64,000 nucleotides of DNA from Zygotorulaspora mrakii (Eukaryota; Ascomycota; Saccharomycetes; Saccharomycetales; Saccharomycetaceae): positions 806,001 to 870,000 of the forward strand of contig NC_050723.1 in NCBI RefSeq assembly GCF_013402915.1, written 5' to 3'. Positions 50,992-59,905 of the stretch are shown here, piece after piece; the stretch's first letter is position 1, and every line of letters begins with the position of its first letter. The position numbers and the translations under genes were made by a program. A model generated the notes under the pieces. That model saw only the letters and a list, made by a program, of their open reading frames with translations, was not told the DNA's origin and made no database searches.

Positions 50992-53038
50992 CATACACAG
51001 CCAGTCAAGCGATTCGCATTTAAACGATCAAGACCAACATATGGATCTTCAACGTAAGGACGACGAACAACAACAAGCAACACAGTTTTTCAGCGAAAAG
51101 ACACCCGCCATTCAAGAAGAGGAGGAGGAAGATACAGGGGAAGAAGAAAGAGAATCCGAGGGCAACAGAGAGGAAACAAGCAGTGATTCGACATCCAATA
51201 ATAAAGAAGAAATTAATTTTGTGAGTCGAAATACAACAAAAGCCCCACGACTGCAAAAGACGAAGAGTCACCGGTCGTCGTGTAATTCATCATCTTCGTC
51301 TAATAGTAACGGCAATGGGGTTACCAATAAATCTACTATGACTTTTGAAAAGCAAAAGGTTGCGCCACCCAGGGCAAGAGCACAATCTGCCCAAAGCGTG
51401 TTGAGTAATTTATCACTTAGGTCACTGTTATTGCAGAATAATTTGACACAACAGCAGCCACAGCAACCTCCTGCAGGGAATGAGAATTACTCTGCCACAA
51501 ATTATGGTAATTTAAATCAACAAATTCAGTCACCGGCGATGTCATCATCTATGAGACGCAAAGCTCCCACAAACGTTATGTTCAGAAGAAATAGCTCTGA
51601 GAATGAAATAGGGTTGCAACTGCCGTTTACTGATGACAAAAGATTGGATCTAGATCCCAAGCACAGCCTGCGCAGAAATTTTTCAAGAAACTCATTGATG
51701 AAGAGACAACAATCCGCAAATATCGTAGAAACAGTTGAAATTGAAGATGATGAAAGTAACGAAGAAGAAGAGGCTCAAAATTATCAAATGAATCTGCCTG
51801 ATGATAAAAATATCACAGATGAAGATGATGAAGTATCTCAAAAAAAACTAACTGAGAAGGCATTACGAAAGCTATCGCTCTTAAAAAGAGGAAGTTTGCA
51901 AAAACGTAAAAGTGACAATTCAAGTCAAAATTCTGATAAAGTAGAAAATGTAAATGAAAGCACTGATAATGATAATGAAACATTTGAAAAAATAACGAGT
52001 CAAGAAGGATCGATGACTCACTTGCAATTTGGCAATAAAAGAGTGATTTTAGATTCTTCTTCGTTTCTCCTTGGTAATAATGGCGTGCGATCCAATCAAC
52101 AACAGATGCAACAACAATTTTTTCAACCCCTGCAAAAGGCATCCTCAGATTCAATTCAGCAACTTAGCGTTAACACTAATGGAAAGTCCAAGACGAACAA
52201 TAGTAAAAAAAATTTCAAACAAATTTGCAATCCGAAGAAACCTCTATATGTGCCAGCTGTTTTGAGAGATACTGCGGAAACAAATATCACTATAGATGAT
52301 TTAATGAGACCAGATTCTCCTCAGCATACTTTATTGAATAATTTTCGTGGAAATTCAGGTTCAGGAAGTAATCATAATCCATCATCTCAGGCAAGTGTTT
52401 ATTCGACCACATCATCGATTTTAGAAACCTGTAGAAAGAAAATAAGCTCGTTTCTGTTTCCAAACTCTGATTTTTCAAATTCTGATCTACCGTATGGTTT
52501 GAATTCAGAATCACCTAGATTACCAAGGAAAGATCATTGGCTGCCTGATTCCAAGCGGGCATCTTGTCATTATTGTCATAAGCTGTTCACATTCTTCGAA
52601 AGAAAACATCACTGCCGACATTGTGGAGATATTTTTTGCGATCAGCATTTATCTCATTGGTTGTATCTGAACTCTAATGCAGAGTTTATAATCGGTGGTG
52701 GCGGTATGGGTACTTTATCCAAAGTTTGCGATGGTTGTCTCGGGGACTATGAAAATTTAATAAGGAATCCAAGCTGGAGGAGCCAAAAGGATAACAACCA
52801 ACCAAATCAAGAGGATAGTGCAGATTCCAAATTTTCCTCTCGGTGTAATAGTAATGAGCATAATCCTAATAACATTAATTATAATTATAATGCCAATAAT
52901 TATAAAAGTCAGCAAAGTCCGGAAGCTATAAGTGTGGATAAAAAGGACCAGAGCGACGACTCAAAAAAAGAAAATGGTGATATTATTGGGTCTGTCGTTG
53001 GGTCTGTGCCGGCTGATTGGAATTGGAGTAGTTTTTGA
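50981..53038 (+). CDS. PIB2: FYVE-domain TORC1 regulator
   Basis: Pib2 is a vacuolar and endosomal PI3P-binding protein that conveys glutamine sufficiency to TORC1. The 685-residue product (S. cerevisiae about 635) has a long low-complexity N-terminus (poly-E ~47-60, S/N runs) and a FYVE zinc finger at about 525-595: CHYCHKLFTF, RKHHCRHCGDIFCDQH, then CDGC. The C-terminal tail PADWNWSSF corresponds to the conserved tail required for TORC1 activation. An adjacent ATG pair occurs (50981, 50984); which is used cannot be told. The reading frame is intact. Confidence 0.94.
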   Translation: MMSSIHSQSSDSHLNDQDQHMDLQRKDDEQQQATQFFSEKTPAIQEEEEEDTGEEERESEGNREETSSDSTSNNKEEINFVSRNTTKAPRLQKTKSHRSSCNSSSSSNSNGNGVTNKSTMTFEKQKVAPPRARAQSAQSVLSNLSLRSLLLQNNLTQQQPQQPPAGNENYSATNYGNLNQQIQSPAMSSSMRRKAPTNVMFRRNSSENEIGLQLPFTDDKRLDLDPKHSLRRNFSRNSLMKRQQSANIVETVEIEDDESNEEEEAQNYQMNLPDDKNITDEDDEVSQKKLTEKALRKLSLLKRGSLQKRKSDNSSQNSDKVENVNESTDNDNETFEKITSQEGSMTHLQFGNKRVILDSSSFLLGNNGVRSNQQQMQQQFFQPLQKASSDSIQQLSVNTNGKSKTNNSKKNFKQICNPKKPLYVPAVLRDTAETNITIDDLMRPDSPQHTLLNNFRGNSGSGSNHNPSSQASVYSTTSSILETCRKKISSFLFPNSDFSNSDLPYGLNSESPRLPRKDHWLPDSKRASCHYCHKLFTFFERKHHCRHCGDIFCDQHLSHWLYLNSNAEFIIGGGGMGTLSKVCDGCLGDYENLIRNPSWRSQKDNNQPNQEDSADSKFSSRCNSNEHNPNNINYNYNANNYKSQQSPEAISVDKKDQSDDSKKENGDIIGSVVGSVPADWNWSSF

Positions 53039-53224
53039 AGATGATCGATAAAAAATATTGATTCTGGTTGGATTGACTTTTTACTTTTGTATTTTATTAT
53101 TGTTTACTTTTATACATTTATTTATTGTATTTATTTCCATCATTATATTAGCAACGTGTCAAACATTGTTTTATACTATGTGTGTCGTTATAACGGGGAT
53201 TCAAAATATTCCCGTCGGTTTGTT

Positions 53225-55444
53225 TCAATTCTCAGTTTTTTCACTATCAACTCCTCTTTTATCCCACACAGCATGTGCTATCTTATCTGCTATGAGGTTT
53301 TTGAAATGCGATTTTTCCTCCACAACAAACTCATATCCAGAAGATTCTCCGCTGGAAGTATCCATTGATAAGGAGCTGTTGGACTTGTTGCCTGTTGTAG
53401 AAAAAAATGGTATATTAGACAAAGAGTTGTCACTGTTTAGTAGTGAAATGGCATCTGAATCAGTATGACTACTGCTTTCGCCAAGTTTTGGGATATTCTC
53501 AACATGTTCCCCATCTTCATCTTCGTCCCCTTCAACCACTATATTATTAGATTCCCTTACCTGCCTAGTCTTCTTTTTCTTGAGTAGTCTTCTCCTCTTC
53601 AGCTCAGCTGTTTTTCTGTCTTCATCCTCTTCATTCACCTCATATTCAGTGCGCAAGGAATCCGCATCGAAATCAGGGAACAATTCTGGACCAAAAGTGT
53701 CAATCGCTTCTGTAATCCTTTGTTCTAACAATTCCCGCTCCTTTTGTAGACCTTTTAGTGCCTGCGGTGTCGTTATTGAAAGATATAATGGCCTTAATGA
53801 TTTGAATATATCCATACCGATGTCCCCCATAATCAAAGCGGAATAGGTAACAGCCGCACATGAGATATAGGAGACACAAAACGTCAAGATTTTACTCGAG
53901 AAGTGTTCACGTAATTGGTATGAGAATAAAACTGACCATACGATATAAAGTAGTGGTGCAAATCCCATTCCAATTAAGATTTTCCAGGTTGCAATAACAT
54001 CGTTGGCTCTAATTTTAACAGTTGATGCAGCGAGAGCCTCTTTTGCCTTCTTTTGGGAGATTATCTTGGCCACAATGAAAACAGGAGAAAACATTATGAT
54101 ACCAGGTAAAGACAAAATGACTGATACCAATAGTCGAATTGATCTAAAGATTAGTAAACTCAAATTTTTGGCAAGACTTATACGCGCATGTTCAACAAGA
54201 TGATCCGGAATATTGTAATGACGTAAATGGGCATTATAACGCATGATGTCCTTCTTTAGAGCAACAATTTTAGGGTCATCTCTGTAGATTTGATATCCTT
54301 TGACTAACCTTCTATTCATTTCGACAACTAAGGGAAGCGGAAGTCTAGAAGATAATTGACCTGCATAAAGCCTCCTCATCGCCTGAACAACCATCAAAGT
54401 TTCATAATCGGTACATGTTACGGTAACAGCTTTCAAACCGCCAGATATAGTTTCCAACAACTCTCTTACAGCTTCTCTATTGGTATCAGGATTTCCATAC
54501 TTACTTACTAGTTCAGTTGAAATTTCGATTGGGTCACCAAATTCAATAACAGCTCTAGATCTGAATTTGTGGGGATGAAAATAGTTCATACCACAGGGAA
54601 CAATTTTAACATTGATATCAGGATGTTTTTGCATGCAACCCAATGCCATGATGGCAACACCGGCTTTCAATGGCAAAAGATCCGTTCTATCGTGAGAACC
54701 GCCTTCAGGGAAGATACCAATACATTGGTTATGCGCCAAATGTTCGAAAACGCGGTGGTAAACTTGCGATTGATCAACTCTGTCAGCATATTTGAAAGAT
54801 GTACCCTTCAACAAAGCACTTTTAACTTCCGGTTTTGCTGTTTTGAACTCTTTACGAAGAATTAAGGCTGTATCGCTCTCAATAGATTGAATCTCTGCAG
54901 ATCCCATAGACTTGGGTAAGCCAATTAGGCCTTTGGGGCTACACTCTTTGGTGAAGGAGGTCCCATGACCAATTATGCGGCGTGGGTTTTCAGAATCCAC
55001 AGTGATCTTACCTTTGGCAAGCTTGAGATTATCTTGCGCCCTCACAACGCCAATCGACATTACGCAGCCGGCTAAGAAACCAACGGCTTTTCTTCTCAAG
55101 GACTTCTCTGCAATAAGAAATGACACACGCTTATTAACAGCTTTATTCACTTGCCCCATTAAGATAACCGGATCGACAAACTGATTGGCATGGGGTGCCG
55201 CAACGAATATGATAGGACCCTGTTTAGGAACTTTAAATCCTCCGCGAGACCTGATCTCTCTGAAAAAGCAATCAAAAATGTTTGTCAACAAATACAGTAT
55301 ACAGTCGTATATCACTCTTCTATTCAGCGGCTGTTCCTCATAATGGTACTCATCGCATTTACTATCATTTGTGTTTAGATCACAAGACTTGTTCGCACTC
55401 ATTGCATCCTCTTTCGCAGGCATTGGCTTCTCCGTTTGATGCAT
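53225..55444 (-). CDS. SCT1: Glycerol-3-phosphate/dihydroxyacetone-phosphate acyltransferase
   Basis: An ER acyltransferase that makes lysophosphatidic acid, the first step of glycerolipid synthesis. The 739-residue product (S. cerevisiae Sct1 759, Gpt2 743) has the acyltransferase motifs APHANQFVDPVIL (catalytic His/Asp), GIFPEGGSHDR and KIVPCGMNYFHPHKF, separated by a segment typical of this family, and hydrophobic segments at about 420-460 and 480-540. The C-terminus is acidic and serine-rich, as in Sct1, which is phosphorylated. Position next to LAA2 and FMT1 matches SCT1 (chromosome II); the paralogue GPT2 is on another S. cerevisiae chromosome. The ATG 55444 gives MHQTEKPMPAKED. Confidence 0.93.
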   Translation of the reverse strand: MHQTEKPMPAKEDAMSANKSCDLNTNDSKCDEYHYEEQPLNRRVIYDCILYLLTNIFDCFFREIRSRGGFKVPKQGPIIFVAAPHANQFVDPVILMGQVNKAVNKRVSFLIAEKSLRRKAVGFLAGCVMSIGVVRAQDNLKLAKGKITVDSENPRRIIGHGTSFTKECSPKGLIGLPKSMGSAEIQSIESDTALILRKEFKTAKPEVKSALLKGTSFKYADRVDQSQVYHRVFEHLAHNQCIGIFPEGGSHDRTDLLPLKAGVAIMALGCMQKHPDINVKIVPCGMNYFHPHKFRSRAVIEFGDPIEISTELVSKYGNPDTNREAVRELLETISGGLKAVTVTCTDYETLMVVQAMRRLYAGQLSSRLPLPLVVEMNRRLVKGYQIYRDDPKIVALKKDIMRYNAHLRHYNIPDHLVEHARISLAKNLSLLIFRSIRLLVSVILSLPGIIMFSPVFIVAKIISQKKAKEALAASTVKIRANDVIATWKILIGMGFAPLLYIVWSVLFSYQLREHFSSKILTFCVSYISCAAVTYSALIMGDIGMDIFKSLRPLYLSITTPQALKGLQKERELLEQRITEAIDTFGPELFPDFDADSLRTEYEVNEEDEDRKTAELKRRRLLKKKKTRQVRESNNIVVEGDEDEDGEHVENIPKLGESSSHTDSDAISLLNSDNSLSNIPFFSTTGNKSNSSLSMDTSSGESSGYEFVVEEKSHFKNLIADKIAHAVWDKRGVDSEKTEN

Positions 55445-55710
55445 CCAAGAAGGGATTCAGCTCAATCTACTGCAAGTGAACAGAATAAGTATACCTCAAT
55501 TGAAAGTGCTTCTTCTTTTTCGAACTTGGTTTTATTATATGTGTTTGGTGAGAAACCAGAAGGGGCTTTTCGCCGATACTCTCCAAGTCAAAAAATGAAA
55601 ATCTCTATTTTCCCATAAAAAACTCCTACAGAAACTTAATTAACAGAGTAGAATGCATCTATAATTTTGAGATGAGAAATACTTGAACCAAAACTCGCTT
55701 ATCTCTGCGT

Positions 55711-56829
55711 TCAATTTTGCGTAGTAAACTTTTGGTTTTGACACATCGCTGCACCACATCGTTTACGTAAACTTGTGATGAACTGATTGGCATTCTCAAC
55801 TTTGAACCCTTCAAATTGCAAATCGTGTATTGTAATGCAAGAGTTCTTGCCGCATCGCACGTAAAGGCATTGATCTTCCTTGCTGTATACGAAGTCACCT
55901 GGTGCTTCAAGGACTTGCGGGATGAGCAGGCCTTCTGGTACTGCAGAAAAGGAATGAAATATGATCCGCTTCAATGTAACCTCATTGTTCTTAGTTTGGA
56001 CCTCTTTGTGTGTATACAGGGGACCTACTGTCTGCAGTTTATTAACAATAGATTCGGCGCTCTCATTGCTCCAGTCGACTTGCTTGTCCCTCGAGCTAAT
56101 TTTTGACGCATAGCTTGGATCATAAGAAGAAATAATCTTAAGCGGGTTTTCGTAGGATCTATCCAAGATGACTTTTACTAATAACGAAGCACCTTCTAGT
56201 CCTAATTGGTCCATTAAAATTGCAGTTTTCAGGGGAGTTTCTTTGTCGAACTGATTTATTGTTCCCTTTGATAACAGATCCTTGATTTTAAGTGGCTCAG
56301 TTTGTGCTACAATTGTCCCATGATCGAATTTGAGGGGATCCAAAGTTTGTACCGTTACACCTGTGAATTCGTCCCTATTCAATAGTGCATATTGTATGGG
56401 CGATGCGCCCTTATAGCGAGGCAATAACGATGGATGAACATTCAATGAGTACTTGACATGCCTGAGCAGCTCCTGCGAAATCAGTTTACCGAAAGAAACT
56501 GCTACTATCATATTGTAATTATCGTTTTCAACAATATCACGTAGATTAGCCCAATCTTGACTGGTTTCACACGAGAGAGGCAATGGCGACCCCAATTTTT
56601 GATTTGCAGTGACTATTGGCGGATATTTTAATTGAGATTTTTGCCTTCCGCACCACTTTGCTGGTCTGGAAACCAGCTGTAGTTTGCCGATCATTGTAGA
56701 TGTCTTTCTCAATGAATCGAGGGCTCTAAATGAATGCATGCTGAACTCATCACTGCCAAAGAATAGTATATTCAGAGGCCTATGCGAAAACCATCGTCTA
56801 CCTTTCAATCTCAGTACTCCAATTTTCAT
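55711..56829 (-). CDS. FMT1: Mitochondrial methionyl-tRNA formyltransferase
   Basis: Fmt1 formylates initiator Met-tRNA in mitochondria using 10-formyl-THF. The 372-residue product (S. cerevisiae 393) starts at ATG 56829 with a basic presequence MKIGVLRLKGRRWFSHRP, followed by the Rossmann-like NILFFGSDEFSMHSFRAL, the active-site block SLNVHPSLLPRYKGASPIQYALL and VQTLDPLKFDHGTIVAQTEP. The C-terminal tRNA-binding part is more diverged. A TTG 12 nt upstream is in frame and not needed. Its neighbours SCT1 and RRN6 are as on chromosome II, with MED3, TRP5 and an extra gene interleaved. Confidence 0.94.
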   Translation of the reverse strand: MKIGVLRLKGRRWFSHRPLNILFFGSDEFSMHSFRALDSLRKTSTMIGKLQLVSRPAKWCGRQKSQLKYPPIVTANQKLGSPLPLSCETSQDWANLRDIVENDNYNMIVAVSFGKLISQELLRHVKYSLNVHPSLLPRYKGASPIQYALLNRDEFTGVTVQTLDPLKFDHGTIVAQTEPLKIKDLLSKGTINQFDKETPLKTAILMDQLGLEGASLLVKVILDRSYENPLKIISSYDPSYASKISSRDKQVDWSNESAESIVNKLQTVGPLYTHKEVQTKNNEVTLKRIIFHSFSAVPEGLLIPQVLEAPGDFVYSKEDQCLYVRCGKNSCITIHDLQFEGFKVENANQFITSLRKRCGAAMCQNQKFTTQN

Positions 56830-57024
56830 CACGATCCTCAATAAATTGAGTACCTTATAATCTGAATTTTTAGTTCAATCTGCTGATCCCCAGTATTACA
56901 AAATAATATTTGTTTCGCATTTATGAAAAGAAATAAGGTATTGAAATTTGGCTTTGCACAAGTAACGAGTGGAGACCCATCGTTTCATGCACTTAGAGAG
57001 CACCTATCAATTGAGTTAATCAAT

Positions 57025-57033
57025 ATGAAATGA
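57025..57033 (+). other. Two-codon upstream frame overlapping the next gene's start
   Basis: ATG-AAA-TGA begins 5 nt before the ATG at 57030 and ends in its second codon. Confidence 0.7.
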
Positions 57034-57872
57034 AATTTGAGGATGAAGAGTCTAAGGAATTACAGAAACAGAGACTTGAGAGACGAAGGCAAAAGTTCTC
57101 GGAAGAAGCCAGAGATAATATACTTAACAGTCCGTTGCGAGACGAGGCCTTGCTGAGTAAATCAACCAATGCTGGCATTGAGTCTCTGGTAGCATCCCAA
57201 GATCTTAGAGAAAAATTCCTTTGCCAACTAAAACACAAAAATGCAGATCAAAGAGAACACGGATTACGGAAGTTACGAGAAATCATCGTTAGTATTTACG
57301 ATCAGAATAAAAGCGACAGATCGTTTGTGGAACAGGCTTACGAGGTCTACAAAATGTCTTACGATTTTTATCTTCAGAAGAGAGATTTCAATAAAGTCGC
57401 CAATCTTGTGCTGAGCTTCATGGTCACCCACTTACCGCTCGACATGACAGTGGAGTACGCAGAAATCAACATTATCAGTCTGTCCCATGTTACACGGGAT
57501 ATGGATATGTGCATCAGAAGTGTAAGGGACATGGCTCACGGCAGTACACCAAGTGAGCTACTCAATAGTTTGCTTGAAATGTCTGTCATTTATATGTATC
57601 AAACAAGCTCCCCCCGCCGATGGTTCAAGATATTATCAGCTTTCGACACTGAATCACCGATATATTCCTACGTGACAAGGTCAAAAGCATTCATGGAGAT
57701 GCGAAGAAGGAATTTCGAACAAATCGCAAAATGCTACAATCAGATTCCCGTAGGTTTCCTCATCGATCGATGGTTTTCTAATATGATTACTGCTGATGAA
57801 GTCAGAAGTCTTCACGACTTCGTCACTACGCCGAACGGAGCAGAAGTGATCGTATTCAAGAAAAGAAGATAG
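57030..57872 (+). CDS. Unrecognised 280-residue helical protein
   Basis: I do not recognise this gene and know no S. cerevisiae gene at the equivalent position between FMT1/PIB2 and MED3. The protein starts MKFEDEESKELQKQRLERRRQK, an acidic then basic helix, and continues with predicted helices such as YEVYKMSYDFYLQKRDFNKVANLVLSF (about 105-132) and MEMRRRNFEQIAKCYNQIP (about 225-245). It ends in a basic KKRR. Repeated helical hairpins with FNKV and FEQIAKCYNQI patterns loosely resemble TPR/PCI folds such as COP9 signalosome or eIF3k-type subunits, but no motif is decisive. The frame is clean, codon use is ordinary and a promoter is shared with FMT1 (200 bp, divergent), so it looks like a real gene. 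Candidate for a gene lost in S. cerevisiae. Confidence 0.8.
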   Translation: MKFEDEESKELQKQRLERRRQKFSEEARDNILNSPLRDEALLSKSTNAGIESLVASQDLREKFLCQLKHKNADQREHGLRKLREIIVSIYDQNKSDRSFVEQAYEVYKMSYDFYLQKRDFNKVANLVLSFMVTHLPLDMTVEYAEINIISLSHVTRDMDMCIRSVRDMAHGSTPSELLNSLLEMSVIYMYQTSSPRRWFKILSAFDTESPIYSYVTRSKAFMEMRRRNFEQIAKCYNQIPVGFLIDRWFSNMITADEVRSLHDFVTTPNGAEVIVFKKRR

Positions 57873-58315
57873 GATTAACGAACCCAGGTACCTATTGAAA
57901 TTCAATTGGAACTTCGAAATTCACGTTAGTTGCGCACCAAACCTATGTATGTAAAGTATACTTCCGTTGCGTCGCTTTGAGAGGCTCAAGCGAGAAATGA
58001 GTAACAATTTTTTTTTGCCTGCACTAAGACATTACACTTTAACTTAGATCTCATAAAGTGTTACGACAGTAACAGCTCTCCATTGTGAGGTCTGACTTGT
58101 ATTCTGTAGTTACAACATTATCAACTTGTTGAGAATCATTGTTCACGTCACTTAAATTCTGTCCTGCGTCCTTAAGTTGGGCCCTCAAGTTGGGCCCTCA
58201 TCACAGAAACAAACACCACCATCTTTATATTATCCTGGGAAAGAAACCATTCAAGACCCGGTTGAAAATTCTCCTAGTGGTCTGAGCTAAATATAAATTG
58301 GATAGACTATTCAAA
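57873..58315. promoter_or_regulatory. Spacer and MED3 promoter with a 13-bp tandem duplication
   Basis: A 443-bp region. AAGTTGGGCCCTC is repeated exactly in tandem at 58174-58186 and 58187-58199, each with a GGGCCC palindrome. A TTACACTTTA and poly-T near 58008-58016 are unremarkable. No known factor is assigned. Confidence 0.6.
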
Positions 58316-59419
58316 ATGCCAAATGAAGGAATAGGAGAGATGTTGACGCCCAATATAAAATTAGAAGAATTGGAATCGAAGTTAGTGGCTTCGGATGGTG
58401 ATTGCAGGGACAAAGTGATGGGCTCAATAGACAACACACAAAAGGCAATACTTCCGATGCGGTTACTATTCAATGATTTTATTCAAAGCATGTCCAATGT
58501 GGATAATCTAGGAGGGGAGAACCCCAAGGAGAACTTTTTGTTGATCAGAAGTAAGGTATTGGAGCTATCTACTAGGGTCCAAGTAGTTGCGGATGATTTC
58601 AATAAGCTGCAACCTCTATTCGAGACTATATCGGAGTACTCTACTAAACATGGTGATAAAAAATATCAACCTTTGGAAACTTTGAAATCGTTTTCTCCCA
58701 ATGGTGGCGCGATAACGAACAACGTGCTCAGCGGTGCGAACGTCAACGGTATTGCTGCTAATATAAATTCTACAAGTGTCGAATCTAGTACTAAGAAGTA
58801 TAATAGGTCCAACAATGGCACACCAATTAATGCTTCAACTCCAGGGAGCTCAACGCCTACTTCTGCTGTTCCTCCTGCAAAGAAACCCAGAAAACCAAGA
58901 CAAAGTAAAAAAGCTATTGCCGCTAATAGTAAAAATCAGACACATCCATCAGCAATTAGTGGGACACCAGCTGCAAATGGTATGGGGTCTACCCCAAATG
59001 CCTCGATGCCCGTGATAAGCGTTCCCCCCACTAATATGATGGCCTCACCTCCGTTAAGTGCAATGATGTCTCCAATGGCACCAGCAAATTTTGCTGCGAC
59101 TCCACAATCTCAAGCACAATCACAACCACAACAGCAACCGCAACAGCAACCGCAATCACAGGCACAACTTCAAGCTCAAACGCAATCTCAGGTCCAAGTG
59201 CCGCCCGTACCGCAGTCACAGCAAGCGCTATCTCAAGCTCAACAGCAAAGGCAACAGCGGCAGTTCAGTCCACCATTAAGGAACAATGCGGCTTCTCAAT
59301 CCCATCTGAACATGAATAATATCACTCCAGCCAATATACTAAACATGAGCATGACGCGAGAAGGCCAGCATGTTTCAATGCAACCACAGCAGGCTCAACA
59401 ACCACCACAGCCTCAATAA
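58316..59419 (+). CDS. PGD1: Mediator tail subunit 3, ending at a premature-looking UAA
   Basis: Med3 (Pgd1/Hrs1) is a Mediator tail-module subunit contacting activators. I start at ATG 58316 (MPNEGIGEMLTPNIKLEELE); a TTG 18 nt upstream is in frame. The conserved N-terminal part is KLEELESKL..CRDKVMGSIDNTQKAILPMRLLFNDFIQSM, LELSTRVQVVADDFNKLQPLF; the PPAKKPRKPRQSKKA basic block at about 180-200 matches S. cerevisiae. A Q-rich domain follows from about 260. The frame stops at UAA 59417-59419 after 367 codons, inside the Q/P repeat, where one C-to-T change from CAA would explain it. The frame then resumes (next entry). Function of a 367-residue form is unknown; it keeps the conserved N-terminus but lacks the tail. 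Confidence 0.88.
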   Translation: MPNEGIGEMLTPNIKLEELESKLVASDGDCRDKVMGSIDNTQKAILPMRLLFNDFIQSMSNVDNLGGENPKENFLLIRSKVLELSTRVQVVADDFNKLQPLFETISEYSTKHGDKKYQPLETLKSFSPNGGAITNNVLSGANVNGIAANINSTSVESSTKKYNRSNNGTPINASTPGSSTPTSAVPPAKKPRKPRQSKKAIAANSKNQTHPSAISGTPAANGMGSTPNASMPVISVPPTNMMASPPLSAMMSPMAPANFAATPQSQAQSQPQQQPQQQPQSQAQLQAQTQSQVQVPPVPQSQQALSQAQQQRQQRQFSPPLRNNAASQSHLNMNNITPANILNMSMTREGQHVSMQPQQAQQPPQPQ

Positions 59420-59623
59420 CCACCGCAGCCTCAACAGCAACAACAGCAACAACCTTCATATCCCCAGCAACAACCTTTGTCTCAACCTCAATCACATCCT
59501 CTGCAGCCGCAACAGCTCCAACAGCTCCAACAGCCATAACAACAACAGAGCGCCAACAGAGATTTCGATCCTCTTGATTTTAACAACTTCGACCTTTGGA
59601 ATCTGAATATGGACATGATATGA
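59420..59623 (+). other. PGD1: In-frame continuation of MED3 beyond UAA, with a second UAA
   Basis: The same frame continues as Q- and P-rich coding sequence for 39 codons to a second UAA (59537-59539, codon 408), again where CAA would be expected in a CAA run, then 27 more codons to TGA 59621-59623. The last segment is DFDPLDFNNFDLWNLNMDMI-like, acidic and aromatic, as is plausible for a C-terminal tail. Full read-through would give 435 codons, nearer S. cerevisiae Med3 (397). Both stops are followed by C, a leaky context in yeast. This may be pseudogene-like decay, allelic truncation, read-through or a sequence error. Confidence 0.75.
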
Positions 59624-59737
59624 CATGAAGTGTCTTACAATATATGTAGTGTGTAATCGTTGTTAACATGCAGTTGATAGTAAAAGCCCTGTTACCCGGG
59701 GTGTGGTATTTTTTAGCTACGTTCACTTTCAAAAATG

Positions 59738-59744
59738 TGAGTCA
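59738..59744. promoter_or_regulatory. Gcn4 site upstream of TRP5
   Basis: Exact TGAGTCA, 162 bp upstream of the TRP5 ATG. Gcn4 activates amino-acid biosynthetic genes on starvation. Confidence 0.8.
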
Positions 59745-59905
59745 GCTGCAGACTTGATGATCTATTTCGACAGTCAACTTATAAAGTTGAAGAAACTCTT
59801 CAGACTTTTAGAGATCAAGCTGTAGATTAATAATTGTGTGCTATTTTTAAGATAGTCATATATTGTTTGGTAAGGAACGAAGAAGAAAGTAGTGAGTAGT
59901 GAGGA

